DNA from: Streptomyces sp. R33
GTDB lineage: Bacteria; Actinomycetota; Actinomycetes; Streptomycetales; Streptomycetaceae
DNA length: 64,000 nucleotides
Direction: 5' to 3'
NCBI RefSeq assembly: GCF_041200175.1
Contig: NZ_CP165727.1
Coordinates: 3,013,501-3,077,500 of the forward strand
Shown here: positions 42,616 to 55,996 of the stretch, in pieces
Numbering within the stretch: the stretch's first letter is position 1
How the letters are laid out: each line of letters starts with the position of its first letter
Position numbers and translations under genes: made by a program
Notes under the pieces: generated by a model
Told to the model about the DNA's origin: nothing
Seen by the model: only the letters and a program-made list of their open reading frames with translations
The model's database searches: none

Positions 42616-44814
42616 CTACTGGGCCGGGGTTTCCGCGCGGGTCGGGGAGGCCGAGAGTTCCGCCGTGATGTCCGCCGGACGGCGCCAGCCGCGTTCGCCG
42701 CGGGCCAGGAGCCAGGCCGTGGCCTCCTGCGGGGGCATGGCGGCCGCGACCAGCCAGCCCTGGACGGCGTCGCAGCCCAGGTCGCGCAGGCGCTCCCAGG
42801 TCTCGTCGTCCTCGACGCCCTCGGCGACGACGAGCAGCCCCAGCGAGTGCGCCAGGTCCACCGTGCAGCGCACGATCTCCGCGTCCTGCGCGTCCACCGC
42901 GAGCCGCGCCACGAACGAGCGGTCGATCTTCAGCTCGCTGACCGGCAGCCGCCGCAGGTGCACCAGGGAGGAGTAGCCCGTGCCGAAGTCGTCGAGCGAC
43001 ATCTTGACGCCGTGGCCGGTCAGGCCCGCCATGGTGTCGGCCGCCCGCTGCGGGTCCTCCAGCAGGACGTGTTCCGTTATCTCCAGCTGGAGCCCGCTGG
43101 CCGGGACCCCGTGCCGGGCCAGCCGGGCCGCGACCGCGCCGGCGAAGCCGGGGGTGTGGACGTCGCGCGGCGAGACGTTGACGGCGACCGGGACCTTCAG
43201 TCCCTGCGCCCGCCACCGCGCCACCTGGGCGAGGGCCGTCTCGAGGACGTACTCGGTGAGGTGGGGCATGAGCCCCGAGGTCTCGGCGATCGCGATGAAC
43301 TCGTCGGGCGAGACCCGGCCCCGCTCCGGATGCACCCAGCGCACCAGGGCTTCGAGCCCGGCCACCTGGCCGTCGAAGCGGACCTTGGGCTGGTAGTGGA
43401 GTTCCACTTCACCGGCGTCGAGGGCCCGCCGCAGATCGCCGAGGAGGCCGAGGCGGTCGGGAGTGTTGCTGTCCCGCTTGGACTCGTACACCTCCACGCC
43501 CGTACGGTCCCGCTTCGCCTGGTACATCGCGACGTCGGCGCGGCGCAGCAGCCCCTCCGCGTCCAGCGCGTGGTCGGGGAAGACGGCGAGGCCGGCGCTG
43601 GCCTCCAGGACGAGGGTCAGGCCGTCCAGATCGAGGGGCGAGCTGAGCTCGGCGACGAGGTGGCGGGCGACCCGCTGGGCGCTGGTGGTGGAGTCGGCGA
43701 GGGGCAGGAGCACGGCGAACTCGTCGCCGCCGAGGCGGGCGGCCTCGGCGTCCTCGGGCAGGGCCTGGCGGAGCCGGTCGGCGATCTGGAGGAGCAGCCG
43801 GTCGCCGGCGAGGTGGCCCAGCGTGTCGTTGACCGCGCGGAACCGGTCCAGGTCGATCAACACAAGAGCTGACCGGGTGCCCAAACGTTCAGCCTCGTCC
43901 AGAGCGGACCACGCCCGCTCCAGGAGCCACTGGCGGTTCGGCAGCCCGGTCAGCGGATCGCGCAGCTGTTCCTCGGCGCGCGCCCGGGCGATCCACAGGG
44001 TGGAGTCGAGGGCGATCAGCGGTACGGCGAACAGCGGCAGCAGCACCGGCTGCGTCACGGCGACCACGCAGATCAGCGGGGCGATGCCGAGCAGGGCGAC
44101 GGCCACCAAGGCCTGCCGGAGCAGGGCCGTGCGGGCGACGGTGGGCAGGGCGCTGCCGCGCGGGGTCAGCGCGAGCCACAGCAGCACCTTGGTGACCAGC
44201 AGGTAGGCCAGGGCCACCAGGATGACTTCGGGTGCCGCCTCCAGCCCCCAGGCGGTGGGCCGCCACGGCGTCTCGACGGTCGGCGCCTCGCCGAACGCGG
44301 CGAGTAAGAGGGCCCCCGCGCCGATGCCGAGGATGTCGGTGGCGCCGTGCAGCAGCCCCTGGCGCCAGCGGTGCCGGCGGGCGGCCCCGACCAGGGAGAC
44401 CACCGCGAGCGAGACGAGTCCCGCGGGCACCCACCCGTACAGGAGGAGCACGCCGAGGGTGAGGGCCGCGCCCGACCCGGTGCCGCCCCACCAGCGGTCG
44501 CGGCCCAGCGCGACCAGGTGGCCCACGATGATGCCGGTCAGCAGGGCGAGCGCCCAGCCGACCGGGCCGCCGGGGAACAGGGCATGACGGTCACTCAGCG
44601 CGGAGACGATGCCGACCGCCAGGACCACGGCGGACAGGCCCACGATGACGAAGGGCAGCACGGTGCGCTGCCCCGCTCCGCCCGGTCCCGCGCCGGTGTC
44701 GAGCGGGTGGGTGTCCGGCGTCCTGGAACCCAGGACACCGAGCCGGCCCGTCCGCATGGACGGGATCTCCCCGCCGACATCAGGTGACGGGTCGGCGCTT
44801 TCGGTGGGTTTCAT
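42616..44814 (-). CDS. rmdB: Membrane GGDEF-EAL c-di-GMP protein, RmdB-like
   Basis: A 732-aa protein with about eight to nine N-terminal membrane segments (residues 50-275), then GGDEF and EAL domains. GGDEF is intact ([13 protein letters not shown]), but the position of the RxxD inhibitory site reads PEDA, so product inhibition is unlikely. EAL is intact: [62 protein letters not shown]. coelicolor RmdB, at what I recall as the equivalent locus, is an active c-di-GMP phosphodiesterase needed for development. ATG at 44814 has GAGAGGGA upstream. A 398-bp gap separates it from ligA. Confidence 0.9.
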   Translation of the reverse strand: MKPTESADPSPDVGGEIPSMRTGRLGVLGSRTPDTHPLDTGAGPGGAGQRTVLPFVIVGLSAVVLAVGIVSALSDRHALFPGGPVGWALALLTGIIVGHLVALGRDRWWGGTGSGAALTLGVLLLYGWVPAGLVSLAVVSLVGAARRHRWRQGLLHGATDILGIGAGALLLAAFGEAPTVETPWRPTAWGLEAAPEVILVALAYLLVTKVLLWLALTPRGSALPTVARTALLRQALVAVALLGIAPLICVVAVTQPVLLPLFAVPLIALDSTLWIARARAEEQLRDPLTGLPNRQWLLERAWSALDEAERLGTRSALVLIDLDRFRAVNDTLGHLAGDRLLLQIADRLRQALPEDAEAARLGGDEFAVLLPLADSTTSAQRVARHLVAELSSPLDLDGLTLVLEASAGLAVFPDHALDAEGLLRRADVAMYQAKRDRTGVEVYESKRDSNTPDRLGLLGDLRRALDAGEVELHYQPKVRFDGQVAGLEALVRWVHPERGRVSPDEFIAIAETSGLMPHLTEYVLETALAQVARWRAQGLKVPVAVNVSPRDVHTPGFAGAVAARLARHGVPASGLQLEITEHVLLEDPQRAADTMAGLTGHGVKMSLDDFGTGYSSLVHLRRLPVSELKIDRSFVARLAVDAQDAEIVRCTVDLAHSLGLLVVAEGVEDDETWERLRDLGCDAVQGWLVAAAMPPQEATAWLLARGERGWRRPADITAELSASPTRAETPAQ

Positions 44815-45212
44815 GCCCGTCCCTCTCACAGCCGGCAATGCCGATGCCACGCGATGGCCCCCATGTCATGCCATCACGGCTGGAATCGCATCCCGCAGCC
44901 GTGCACGACAGGCGCACCCCTCAACAGTAGGACGCGAGAGGCTCCCAGGGGCAGCGGTCGGCGGCGGTTGCCCGAATGCGACCCAGCCATCCTCATCAGT
45001 ACGGTATCCGCCGAACGGGTGAGTTTGGACCAGGACCCTCGGGTCACCCATCCGATGATCCGACAGGTCACCGCCCCGCGAACAGCCCTGTACCAGCCTT
45101 TTCCCGCCGGGCGTTGCGCCCGGCGTGCGCCCGCCCGTACGGCCGCACACCACGCATCCGTTCGCCGGCACCCGTTCCCGGGTACGCGTCCCGCCGTGTC
45201 GTTCAGGGGGTG
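44815..45212. other. 398-bp intergenic region between rmdB and ligA
   Basis: No gene is seen. It should contain the rmdB promoter on the minus strand, but no strong -35/-10 pair is evident. GGTCACC occurs twice, at 45042 and 45066, 24 bp apart. The ligA-proximal end holds the terminator at 45105-45125. Confidence 0.5.
45105..45125 (-). terminator. Terminator hairpin downstream of ligA
   Basis: CGCCGGGCG-TTG-CGCCCGGCG, 9-bp perfect arms with a 3-nt loop; the minus-strand RNA continues GGGAAAAGG. It lies about 90 bp after the ligA stop. Confidence 0.6.
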
Positions 45213-48437
<3,225 letters not shown>

Positions 48438-48441
<4 letters not shown>

Positions 48442-49127
48442 CGGCCGGGCCTGACGCTCAGGTCGTTGACCTCGGCGTCGCGGGGCAGGTCGACGGCCAT
48501 CAGGATCGTGGTGGCCACGGACTCGGGGTCGATCCAGTCGGCGGGGTCGTACTCCTTGCCCTCCTGGGAGTGCACCTTGGCCTGCATCGCGGTCGCGGTG
48601 CGGCCGGGGTAGACGGAGGTGACCCGGATGCCGTTCGGCTTCTCCTCGGCGCGCAGCGAGTCGGCGAGCGCCTTCAGCCCGTGCTTGGAGGCGGCGTACG
48701 CGCTCCAGTCGGCGTGGGCGGTCAGTCCGGCGCCGGAGTTCACGAAGACCACGGTGGCGCGGGAGGCCCGCAGGGTGGGCAGCAGCAGCCGGGTGACCTC
48801 GGCGGGGGCGATCAGGTTCACGTTGAGCTGCTGGTGCCAGGTCTTGGGGCGCAGCTCGCCGACGGGACCGAGGTCGACGATCCCGGCGATGTGCAGGAGG
48901 GAATCGATCCGCTCCGGGATCGCCTGCTTGGAGAAGGCCCACGACAGCCGGTCGGGGTCGGCGAGGTCCCCGACGAGGGCGCGGGAGCCGGGGTAGCGCT
49001 CGACGAGCTGCTTGCCGCGTGCGGCGTCGCGGGCGAGCAGGACGAGGTCGTCGCCGCGTGCGTGCAGCCGGGCGGCGACGGCGGCGCCGATGCCCGCACC
49101 GGCACCGGTGATCAGGTGAGTAGCCAT
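48438..49127 (-). CDS. SDR-family oxidoreductase
   Basis: A 229-aa short-chain dehydrogenase. The cofactor motif is LITGAGAGIGAAVAARLHARGDDLVLLAR; the catalytic Ser is in VVFVNSGAGLTAHADWSAYAASKHGLKALADSL, with YxxxK (YAASK) intact. SVYPGRTATAMQ follows. ATG at 49127 gives the conserved MATHLITGAG start; ATG at 49136 is also in frame. It is translationally coupled by ATGA overlap to the methionine-synthase-like gene. Substrate unknown. Confidence 0.88.
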
Positions 49128-49318
49128 ACGCCCCATGCTCGCACCCCCGGCGCGCTGATCCGGGCCCCGGTCGCAGGCCGCCGCGGGTGACGGCGGGGCG
49201 AGGCCCGGGCCGACGATCACGTGCGGGTGCGCCGCGACGGGCCGGGCCCGTGCGTCGGCCCGCGGCCCGGTCCGACGCTCCCCGGGAGCCCCAGAGCACG
49301 CACACCGCCGGTTGCCCC

Positions 49319-49663
49319 TCAGAGACCGGCTTCGGAGCGCAGGCGGGCCGCCGTCTTCGTGGCGTCGTAGCCGGGCGGGACGCCGTCGACCAGGATGACC
49401 TCGCCCGGGATGTGGTCCGTGCGGAGGGGGAGGATGGCCTGGTAGGCGGCGGAGGCATACCAGGCGCGGGCGCGCTCCATGTCGGGGAAGGCGACCACGA
49501 CGACCGTGCCGGGGAAGGGGCCCTCCAGGACCTCGACCTCCCTGCCGTGGACGAGGAAGCGGCCCTCGAAGGGGTCCATCGTCGACTGGATCTCCTCGAT
49601 GTAGTGGAGGATCTCCTCGTTCATCGTCCCGGGCCGGATGTGGGCGATGGCGTAAGCGGTCAT
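49319..49663 (-). CDS. DUF1330-family protein
   Basis: A 114-aa protein with the DUF1330 ferredoxin-like (dimeric alpha/beta barrel) pattern: TAYAIAHIRPGTMNEEILHYIEEIQSTMDPFEGRFLVHGREVEVLEGPFPGTVVVVAFPDMERARAWYASAAYQAILPLR. These are small cytosolic proteins of unknown function. ATG at 49663. A strong palindrome lies 34-56 bp upstream and may be its operator. Confidence 0.82.
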   Translation of the reverse strand: MTAYAIAHIRPGTMNEEILHYIEEIQSTMDPFEGRFLVHGREVEVLEGPFPGTVVVVAFPDMERARAWYASAAYQAILPLRTDHIPGEVILVDGVPPGYDATKTAARLRSEAGL

Positions 49664-49696
49664 GGTCGTGGCCTCCGCACTCTCAAGTGGCTTACC

Positions 49697-49719
49697 GGAT
49701 CGGATTGTTGATCCGATCC
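49697..49719. promoter_or_regulatory. Perfect palindrome GGATCGGAT-N5-ATCCGATCC upstream of DUF1330 gene
   Basis: Arms at 49697-49705 and 49711-49719 around TGTTG. Its distance from the DUF1330 start (34-56 bp) fits a repressor operator. It also lies after the GlxA-type gene stop (49757), so a terminator role is possible, but there is no U-tract on the minus strand. Confidence 0.55.
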
Positions 49720-49756
49720 TGTCAAGCCGCGGAGCCGAAGGCCATGACCTCCGGGG

Positions 49757-50746
49757 TCATGCCGCCGCGGCCGCCGGGCTGCCGGGCCGGTACGTCCGGC
49801 GGTAGGCGATCGGCGAGATGCCGAGGGCCGTCCGCATGTGCTGGCGCAGCGAGTTGGCGGAGCCGAAGCCCGCCCGGTGCGCGACCAGGTCGACCGGCAG
49901 GTCGCTGGACTCCAGCAACTGGCGGGCGACTTCGAGGCGTTGGACGGTGAGCCACTGCACCGGGGTCATGCCGACCTCGTCGCGGAACCGCCGGGTGAAC
50001 GTCCGCAGGCTCATCCGGGCGTGGGCGGCCAGCTCGGCCAGCGTGACCGGCTCGGCGAGCCGCTCGAGGGCCCAGGCGCGGGTGGCGGTGGTGGTGGCCA
50101 CGGTGGGTTCGGGGACGGGCCGGTCGATGTACTGGGCCTGCCCGCCGTCGCGCCACGGCGGTACGACGCACAGCCGCGCGGCGCGGTTGGCGGCGGCGGT
50201 GCCGTGGTCGGCGCGGATCAGGTAGAGGCAGAGGTCGATGCCGGCGGCCACTCCGGCCGAGGTCAGGATGTCGCCGTCGTCGACGAAGAGCACGTCCTCG
50301 TCGAGCAGGACGCGCGGGAAGGCCCGCTGGAACTCCGGCGCGTGAGCCCAGTGCGTGGTGGCGCGCCGGCCGTCGAGCAGCCCGGCGGCGGCGAGCACCT
50401 CGGAGCCGGTGCAGATGGACACGATGCGGGTGCCGGGCCGGATGCCGGCGAGAGCGTCGACCAGGGCCGGCGGCAGGGGCTCGGCGCGCAGGAGGCCGGG
50501 CATGGCGTGGGTGGGCGGGACGATCACGGTGTCGGCCGCGGCGAGCGCCTCGGGGCCGGCGGTGACGCCGATGGTGAAGCCCGCGTCGCTGGTCACGGGC
50601 AGGCCGTCGGCGGTGCAGACGGTGACCTCGTACAGCGCGCCGCCGTCCTCCGCGTGGGCGTTGCCGAACACCCGCGACGGCATTCCGAGCTCGAAAGGGG
50701 CGACGCCTTCGAGGGCGAGTACGGCGATTCGATGCAAACCGGTCAT
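49757..50746 (-). CDS. GlxA-family AraC-type regulator with DJ-1/PfpI domain
   Basis: A 329-aa regulator. Residues about 5-185 form a DJ-1/PfpI amidotransferase-like domain with a nucleophile-elbow Cys in IVSICTGSEVLAAAGLLDGRRATTHW. The C-terminal AraC double HTH is LAELAAHARMSLRTFTRRFRDEVGMTPVQWLTVQRLEVARQLLESSDLPVDLVAHRAGFGSANSLRQHMRTALGISPIAYRRTY. ATG at 50746. It is divergent from a quinone-oxidoreductase-like gene, and the gap contains a 14-bp palindrome. It probably controls that gene; the effector is unknown. Confidence 0.92.
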   Translation of the reverse strand: MTGLHRIAVLALEGVAPFELGMPSRVFGNAHAEDGGALYEVTVCTADGLPVTSDAGFTIGVTAGPEALAAADTVIVPPTHAMPGLLRAEPLPPALVDALAGIRPGTRIVSICTGSEVLAAAGLLDGRRATTHWAHAPEFQRAFPRVLLDEDVLFVDDGDILTSAGVAAGIDLCLYLIRADHGTAAANRAARLCVVPPWRDGGQAQYIDRPVPEPTVATTTATRAWALERLAEPVTLAELAAHARMSLRTFTRRFRDEVGMTPVQWLTVQRLEVARQLLESSDLPVDLVAHRAGFGSANSLRQHMRTALGISPIAYRRTYRPGSPAAAAA

Positions 50747-50766
50747 GGCCAGATCCTGTCACATGG

Positions 50767-50780
50767 TGGCCGTACGGCCA
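50767..50780. promoter_or_regulatory. 14-bp palindrome TGGCCGTACGGCCA in divergent promoter
   Basis: A perfect palindrome 21-34 bp upstream of the GlxA-type regulator start. TGGCCA and CGGCCA half-sites flank it on both sides. Candidate autoregulatory site. Confidence 0.45.
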
Positions 50781-50878
50781 ACACCACACGGGGCCGGGTG
50801 CGGCCAAGCTGATGTCACGGCCGGGAAAACCGGCACGGAGCACCCCGAGCAACACCAAGATCTACCGAGGAGACAGTC

Positions 50879-51802
50879 ATGCGTGCCGTCGTCGTCAGCC
50901 AGTGGGGCGGACCCGAGGTTCTCACCGAGGTCGAGATGGACCGGCCCGAGCCGGGCCTGAACGAGATCCTCGTACGGGTCCACGCGGCCGGCGTGAACCC
51001 GGTGGACTGGAAGACCCGGGCCAGCGGCGGCCTCATCGCCTGGGGCGAGGTCCCGATGGTCGGCTGGGACGTCTCGGGCACCGTCGAGGCGGTCGGTCCG
51101 GGCGTGACGCTGTACCGCGCGGGCGACGAGGTGTACGGCATGCCGAACTTCCCGCGCCAGGCGGGCGGCTACGCCGAGTACGTGGTCGCCCCGGCGCGGC
51201 ACTTCGCCCGCAAGCCGGCCTCCCTGGACCACGTGCAGGCGGCGGCCCTGCCGCTGGCGGCGCTGACCGCCTGGCAGGCCCTGGTGGACACGGCCGGTGT
51301 CACGGCCGGGCAGCGGGTGCTGGTCCACGCGGCGGCCGGCGGAGTCGGCCACCTGGCGGTGCAGATCGCCAAGGCGCGCGGCGCGTACGTGATCGGCACG
51401 GCCAGCGCGGCCAAGCACGACCTGCTGCGCGAGCTGGGCGCCGACGAGGTGCTCGACTACCGCACCACGGACTTCGAGGACGCCGTCTCGGACGTGGACG
51501 TCGTGATCGACGCGGTGGGCGGCGACTACGGCCGGCGCTCGCTGAAGGTCCTGAAGCCCGGCGGCCACCTGGTGACCCTGCCCGGCCCGGACGGGCTCCC
51601 GGCCGACCCGCAGGGCGTGCACGCCGCCTGGGTCCTCGTCGAGCCGGACCTCAAGGGCCTGCAGGAGATCGCGGCCCTCGCCGACCAGGGCCTGCTGAAG
51701 CCGCTGGTCGACACGGTCCTGCCGCTGGAGCAGGCCGCGAAGGCCCACGAGATCGGCGAGCTGGGCCGGACCACCGGGAAGATCGTCCTCACGGTCGGCT
51801 AG
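50879..51802 (+). CDS. NADP-dependent quinone-oxidoreductase-like enzyme (zinc-free MDR)
   Basis: A 307-aa medium-chain reductase of the QOR type. The N-terminus is RAVVVSQWGGPEVLTEVEMDRPEPGLNEILVRVHAAGVNPVDWKTR; the cofactor motif is VLVHAAAGGVGHLAVQIAKARGAYVIGTAS; VVIDAVGGDYGRRSLKVLKPGG follows. Zinc ligands are absent. It probably reduces quinones or activated alkenes with NADPH. ATG at 50879 follows GAGGAGA. It is divergent from the GlxA-type regulator and convergent with mnmA. Confidence 0.88.
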   Translation: MRAVVVSQWGGPEVLTEVEMDRPEPGLNEILVRVHAAGVNPVDWKTRASGGLIAWGEVPMVGWDVSGTVEAVGPGVTLYRAGDEVYGMPNFPRQAGGYAEYVVAPARHFARKPASLDHVQAAALPLAALTAWQALVDTAGVTAGQRVLVHAAAGGVGHLAVQIAKARGAYVIGTASAAKHDLLRELGADEVLDYRTTDFEDAVSDVDVVIDAVGGDYGRRSLKVLKPGGHLVTLPGPDGLPADPQGVHAAWVLVEPDLKGLQEIAALADQGLLKPLVDTVLPLEQAAKAHEIGELGRTTGKIVLTVG

Positions 51803-51821
51803 ACGGCATTGCGAGTCCGGT

Positions 51822-51844
51822 GGCCCCGCCCACGGGGCGGGGCC
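51822..51844. terminator. Terminator between oxidoreductase gene and mnmA
   Basis: GGCCCCGCCC (51822-51831) pairs with 51835-51844 around a 3-nt loop, abutting the mnmA stop codon. Likely bidirectional. Confidence 0.65.
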
Positions 51845-52981
51845 TCACACGGACGCGGCCGTGGCCCGGGTGGTCGTCGCGATGGTGGCGGAACCGACCA
51901 CGCGGGTGCCGTCGTAGAGCACGATCGCCTGGCCGGGGGCCACGCCGCGGACCGGCTCCGTGAAGCGGACCTGCAGCTCGCCGTCCACCATCTCCGCGAA
52001 GACCTCGGTCTCGCCGCCGTGGGCGCGCAGCTGCGCGGTGTACGTCCCCGGGGCCGCGGCCGTGGAGCCGCACCAGCGGGGGCGGATCGCGGTCAGGGCG
52101 CTGACGTCGAGGGCCTCGGCGGGGCCGACGGTGACGGTGTTGTTCACCGGCGAGATGTCGAGGACGTAGCGCGGCTTGCCGTCGGGGGCGGGATGGCCGA
52201 TCCGCAGGCCCTTGCGCTGGCCGATGGTGAAGCCGAAGGCGCCGTCGTGGGTGCCGACCTTCTCGCCCGTCGCCTCGTCGACGATGTCGCCCTCGGCCTT
52301 GCCGAGGCGGTTCGCGAGGAAGCCCTGGGTGTCGCCGTCGGCGATGAAGCAGATGTCGTGGCTGTCGGGCTTCTTCGCGACGGCCAGGCCGCGCTCCTCC
52401 GCCTCCGCCCGGATCTCGTCCTTCGTCGTGACGGTGTCGCCGAGCGGGAAGAGCGCGTGGGCGAGCTGCTTCTCGTCGAGGACGCCGAGGACGTACGACT
52501 GGTCCTTGGCCATGTCGGAGGCGCGGTGCAGCTCGCGGGAGCCGTCCTCGTGCACCACGACGGTGGCGTAGTGGCCGGTGCAGACGGCGTCGAAGCCGAG
52601 GGCGAGGGCCTTGTCGAGCAGCGCCGCGAACTTGATCTTCTCGTTGCAGCGCAGGCAGGGGTTCGGGGTGCGCCCGGCCTCGTACTCGGAGATGAAGTCC
52701 TCGACCACGTCCTCGCGGAAACGCTCGGCCAGGTCCCAGACGTAGAACGGGATGCCGATGACGTCGGCGGCGCGGCGGGCGTCGCGGGAGTCCTCGATGG
52801 TGCAGCAGCCGCGGGCTCCGGTCCGGAAGGACTGCGGGTTCGCGGAGAGCGCGAGGTGGACGCCGGTCACGTCGTGCCCGGCTTCGACCGCGCGGGCGGC
52901 GGCGACGGCGGAGTCCACGCCGCCGGACATGGCGGCCAGGACGCGGAGGGGGCGGGCGGTGCGCGGCAGGTTCTCAGTCAT
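51845..52981 (-). CDS. mnmA: tRNA-specific 2-thiouridylase MnmA
   Basis: A 378-aa enzyme that thiolates U34 of tRNA(Lys, Glu, Gln). The PP-loop is [20 protein letters not shown]. The two catalytic cysteines are in [15 protein letters not shown] and [28 protein letters not shown] and [13 protein letters not shown] are diagnostic, and the C-terminal beta-barrel is complete. ATG at 52981. Sulfur should come from the cysteine desulfurase encoded about 0.8 kb upstream on the same strand, beyond the plus-strand amidase gene. Confidence 0.96.
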   Translation of the reverse strand: MTENLPRTARPLRVLAAMSGGVDSAVAAARAVEAGHDVTGVHLALSANPQSFRTGARGCCTIEDSRDARRAADVIGIPFYVWDLAERFREDVVEDFISEYEAGRTPNPCLRCNEKIKFAALLDKALALGFDAVCTGHYATVVVHEDGSRELHRASDMAKDQSYVLGVLDEKQLAHALFPLGDTVTTKDEIRAEAEERGLAVAKKPDSHDICFIADGDTQGFLANRLGKAEGDIVDEATGEKVGTHDGAFGFTIGQRKGLRIGHPAPDGKPRYVLDISPVNNTVTVGPAEALDVSALTAIRPRWCGSTAAAPGTYTAQLRAHGGETEVFAEMVDGELQVRFTEPVRGVAPGQAIVLYDGTRVVGSATIATTTRATAASV

Positions 52982-53050
52982 AGCACCGTCCAGAGTACGG
53001 GGGAACCGCCCGGGGTCACAGCGCGTTATCAGGTGCAGGGGGTGGATCAC

Positions 53051-53731
53051 ATGGGGAGCAAGGTCGAAGCCGCACCGAAGGCGCCGCGCAGGACCCGCCG
53101 GGCGGTGCTGTTCGGGGGGCTCGGGGTCTTCACGGTGGCGGCGATCGCCGGGCAGGACGAGCTGCGGCGCGCCTGGTGGCTGCTGCCGGGGGTGGGCAAG
53201 CCCCGCAAGGAGGGCGAGGTGGACCACGCGGGCGTGGGCTGGACGTCGGCCTCCCCGGCGAACTGGCGGATGGCGGACCGGCCCGAGGACTACCGGGTGG
53301 ACCGGATCGTCGTGCATGTCACGCAGGGCAGCTTCGCGTCCTCGGTGGACGCCTTCAAGAACCCGTTCCACCAGGCGTCGGCGCACTACATAGTCGGCCA
53401 GGACGGCCGCATCGAGCAGATGGTGCGCGAGATGGACGTCGCCTTCCACTCGGGCAACCGCGCGATGAACGAGCGCAGCGTGGGCATCGAGCACGAGGGC
53501 TTCGTGGACCGGCCGCAGGACTTCACGGAGGCGATGTACGCGGCCTCGGCCCGGCTGGCCGCCGACATATGCCGCAGATACCGCATACCGGTGGACCGTA
53601 CGCACATGGTGGCCCACTCCGAGGTCCAGGGCACCGACCACACGGACCCGGGCCGCCACTGGGACTGGGACCGGTACCTGGGCCTGGTCCGCTCGGAGCT
53701 GGCGGCGGCCCCCGCCCAGGCCTCGGGCTGA
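53051..53731 (+). CDS. Secreted N-acetylmuramoyl-L-alanine amidase (Amidase_2)
   Basis: A 226-aa peptidoglycan amidase. A twin-arginine-like signal is seen: [22 protein letters not shown]. The zinc-dependent Amidase_2 domain covers residues about 75-215, with RIVVHVTQG (zinc His), [22 protein letters not shown] and [21 protein letters not shown] (second His, catalytic Lys replaced by the EVQGTDH region, Asp ligand). It cleaves the MurNAc-L-Ala bond in the wall. ATG at 53051 follows AGGGGG at 8 nt; GTG at 53042 is possible. It is divergent from mnmA and convergent, with only 11 bp between stops, with the desulfurase gene. Confidence 0.9.
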   Translation: MGSKVEAAPKAPRRTRRAVLFGGLGVFTVAAIAGQDELRRAWWLLPGVGKPRKEGEVDHAGVGWTSASPANWRMADRPEDYRVDRIVVHVTQGSFASSVDAFKNPFHQASAHYIVGQDGRIEQMVREMDVAFHSGNRAMNERSVGIEHEGFVDRPQDFTEAMYAASARLAADICRRYRIPVDRTHMVAHSEVQGTDHTDPGRHWDWDRYLGLVRSELAAAPAQASG

Positions 53732-53742
53732 CGGGCTGCGGT

Positions 53743-54906
53743 CTAGCTGAGGCCTGCCGTACGGGCGCGCTCGACCGCCGGGCCGATGGCGGCGGCGACG
53801 GCCGCGACGTCCTCCTTGGTGGAGGTGTGGCCGAGGGAGAAGCGCAAGGTCCCGCGGGCCAGCTGCGGATCCGTGCCGGTGGCCAGCAGGACGTGGCTGG
53901 GCTGGGCCACGCCTGCGGTGCAGGCGGAGCCGGTGGAGCACTCGATGCCCTGGGCGTCCAGCAGGAGCAGCAGGGAGTCGCCCTCACAGCCGGGGAAGCT
54001 GAAGTGCGCGTTGGCCGGGAGCCGGTCGTCCGGGTCCCCGCCGAGGACGGCGTCGGGCACCTCCCGGAGCACGGCGGCGACCAGTTCGTCGCGCAGTGCG
54101 CCGATCTCGGCGGCGAACCGCTCCCGCCGCTCGGCGGCGATCACGGCGGCCACCGCGAAGGCGGCGACGGCGGGCACGTCGAGGGTCCCGGAGCGCACGT
54201 GCCGCTCCTGGCCGCCGCCGTGCAGGACGGGTACGGGGCTCTGGTCGCGGCCGAGCAGCAGCGCGCCGATGCCGTACGGACCGCCGACCTTGTGTCCGCT
54301 GACGGTCATCGCGGCGAGGCCGCTGTCGCCGAAGCGGACGTCGAGCTGACCGAAGGCCTGGACGGCGTCGGAGTGCAGGGGGATCGCGAACTCGCGGGCG
54401 ACGGCGGCCAGTTCGCGGACCGGCATGACGGTGCCGATCTCGTTGTTGGCCCACATGACGGTGGCCAGGGCCACGTCGTCGGGGTTGCGCGCGATGGCTT
54501 CCCGGAGGGCCTCGGGGTGCACGCGGCCGTAGCGGTCGACGGGGAGGTACTCGACCTGGGCGCCCTCGTGCTCGCCGAGCCAGTGGACGGCGTCGAGGAC
54601 GGCGTGGTGCTCGACGGGGCTGGCGAGCACCCGTGTCCGGGCGGGGTCCTGGTCGCGCCGGGCCCAGTAGAGGCCCTTGACGGCGAGGTTGTCGGCCTCC
54701 GTGCCGCCCGCGGTGAAGACCACCTCGCTCGGGCGGGCGCCGAGTGCCTCGGCGAGGGCCTCGCGGGCCTCCTCGACGGTACGGCGGGCGCGGCGGCCGG
54801 CGGCGTGGAGGGAGGACGCGTTACCCGTGGCGGCGAACTGCGCGGTCATCGCCGCAGCGGCCTCCGGGAGCATCGGAGTGGTGGCGGCGTGGTCGAGGTA
54901 GGCCAT
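53743..54906 (-). CDS. Cysteine desulfurase (NifS/IscS family)
   Basis: A 387-aa PLP enzyme converting cysteine to alanine and a persulfide. The N-terminus [15 protein letters not shown], the PLP His in [11 protein letters not shown], the Schiff-base Lys in [20 protein letters not shown] and the catalytic Cys in [25 protein letters not shown] are intact. ATG at 54906. Conservation with mnmA nearby suggests it donates sulfur for tRNA thiolation; it may also serve Fe-S clusters. Confidence 0.93.
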   Translation of the reverse strand: MAYLDHAATTPMLPEAAAAMTAQFAATGNASSLHAAGRRARRTVEEAREALAEALGARPSEVVFTAGGTEADNLAVKGLYWARRDQDPARTRVLASPVEHHAVLDAVHWLGEHEGAQVEYLPVDRYGRVHPEALREAIARNPDDVALATVMWANNEIGTVMPVRELAAVAREFAIPLHSDAVQAFGQLDVRFGDSGLAAMTVSGHKVGGPYGIGALLLGRDQSPVPVLHGGGQERHVRSGTLDVPAVAAFAVAAVIAAERRERFAAEIGALRDELVAAVLREVPDAVLGGDPDDRLPANAHFSFPGCEGDSLLLLLDAQGIECSTGSACTAGVAQPSHVLLATGTDPQLARGTLRFSLGHTSTKEDVAAVAAAIGPAVERARTAGLS

Positions 54907-55124
54907 GATCCCCCGATTCTACGAGTCCGCTCCACGGGGCCGGACCCCGCGGGGCCCCCGCCCTGCCGCCAGGCCCCACCCGGCAGCCGCCGGCCGGCCC
55001 GGGCGGGCTCACGCGGCGCTCGGCCCGGACCCCGCTCGGGCCTCTGCCCCCGAACGGCCACCCCTCAAACCCGCCGCGGCCGAACCCGGCCCGTCCCGGC
55101 CGGAACTGCCCGCGCCCCGAAGGG

Positions 55125-55976
55125 TCAGCGGGGGGCGCGGGCCAGCTGGCGCGACTGCGCGACGAGGCGGTCCTCGGAGTCCCAGACCTCGGCGTCCTCC
55201 TCCAGGAAGCCCCCGGCCAGGTTCCGGGTCGTGATGGAGATCCGCAGCGGGCCCGGGGCCGGGCGGTGGCGGATGTGGGTGGTGAGCTCGATGGTCGGGC
55301 TCCAGCCCATCAGGCCCAGGTCGAAGCAGGTCGGCGGCAGCGCGTCCACCGCGAGCAGCATCGAGAGCGGGTCCGCGTCGCGGCCGTCGGCCAGCTCGAA
55401 CCAGGCCCGCATCTCGCCCTTCCCCGACGGCGCGCCGAGCGCCCAGCCCGCCGTCGCCGGGTCCAGCCGCAGCCGGAGCCGGTCCACGATCGCGTTGCTG
55501 CCGGGGATCGGGGCCGGGCCGGCCTCGGGGCCGAGGCAGTCCGCGTAGGGCGGGATCACCGGCGGCACGGCCGTGGTGCGGACGTCGTCCGGGAGGGAGG
55601 CGAGGTCGCCGTACGAGGCGACGACCCGGATCCGCTCGATCTCGGCGCCGTTCTCGTCGTACTGGAAGAGGGAGGCCTGGCCGGTGGAGAGGGTGCGCCC
55701 CACCCGCACGACCTCGGTGCGGATCACCGCGGGGCCGGGAACCGACGAGGTCAGGTAGTGGGCGGAGACGGTGAAGGGGTCCGGGTGCGGCAGGGCCGCC
55801 GACAGCGCCCGGCCGACCAGGGCCAGCAGATAGCCGCCGTTGACGGCGGTGATGATCGTCCATCCGGCGGAGAGCTCCGCGTCGTACACACCGGGCTCGC
55901 CCGCGCGGGCGGTGACGGTGGTGTCGCGGTCGAACTCGCTGTCGCCGATGGTTGCCTGGGCCGCTGCGTATGCCAT
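55125..55976 (-). CDS. Acyl-CoA thioesterase, TesB-like double hotdog
   Basis: A 283-aa thioesterase. Two hotdog halves are visible: AGWTIITAVNGGYLLALVGRALSAALPHPDPFTVSAHYLTSSVPGPAVIRTEVVRVGRTLSTGQASLFQ and the C-terminal SPTIELTTHIRHRPAPGPLRISITTRNLAGGFLEEDAEVWDSEDRLVAQSRQLAR. ATG at 55976 starts MAYAAAQATIGDSEFDRDT. It is probably cytosolic and hydrolyses acyl-CoAs. A 7+7 inverted repeat 21-40 bp upstream is a likely repressor site. The 220-bp gap on its 3' side is GC-rich with no gene. Confidence 0.87.
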   Translation of the reverse strand: MAYAAAQATIGDSEFDRDTTVTARAGEPGVYDAELSAGWTIITAVNGGYLLALVGRALSAALPHPDPFTVSAHYLTSSVPGPAVIRTEVVRVGRTLSTGQASLFQYDENGAEIERIRVVASYGDLASLPDDVRTTAVPPVIPPYADCLGPEAGPAPIPGSNAIVDRLRLRLDPATAGWALGAPSGKGEMRAWFELADGRDADPLSMLLAVDALPPTCFDLGLMGWSPTIELTTHIRHRPAPGPLRISITTRNLAGGFLEEDAEVWDSEDRLVAQSRQLARAPR

Positions 55977-55996
55977 GAATACGACCCTACAACGCC

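Noticed and set aside
42491..43216. Extension of gatC upstream into rmdB
   Set aside because: The extra sequence is an out-of-frame reading of rmdB; GatC is complete from 42490.
44815..45212. GGTCACC direct repeats as a BldD site for rmdB
   Set aside because: They fail the central G and right half of the BldD consensus; kept only as a descriptive note.
54907..55124. GC-rich stretch between desulfurase and thioesterase genes as a small gene or structured RNA
   Set aside because: No RBS-supported frame and only loose GC-rich complementarity; nothing beyond a promoter region for the desulfurase can be supported.
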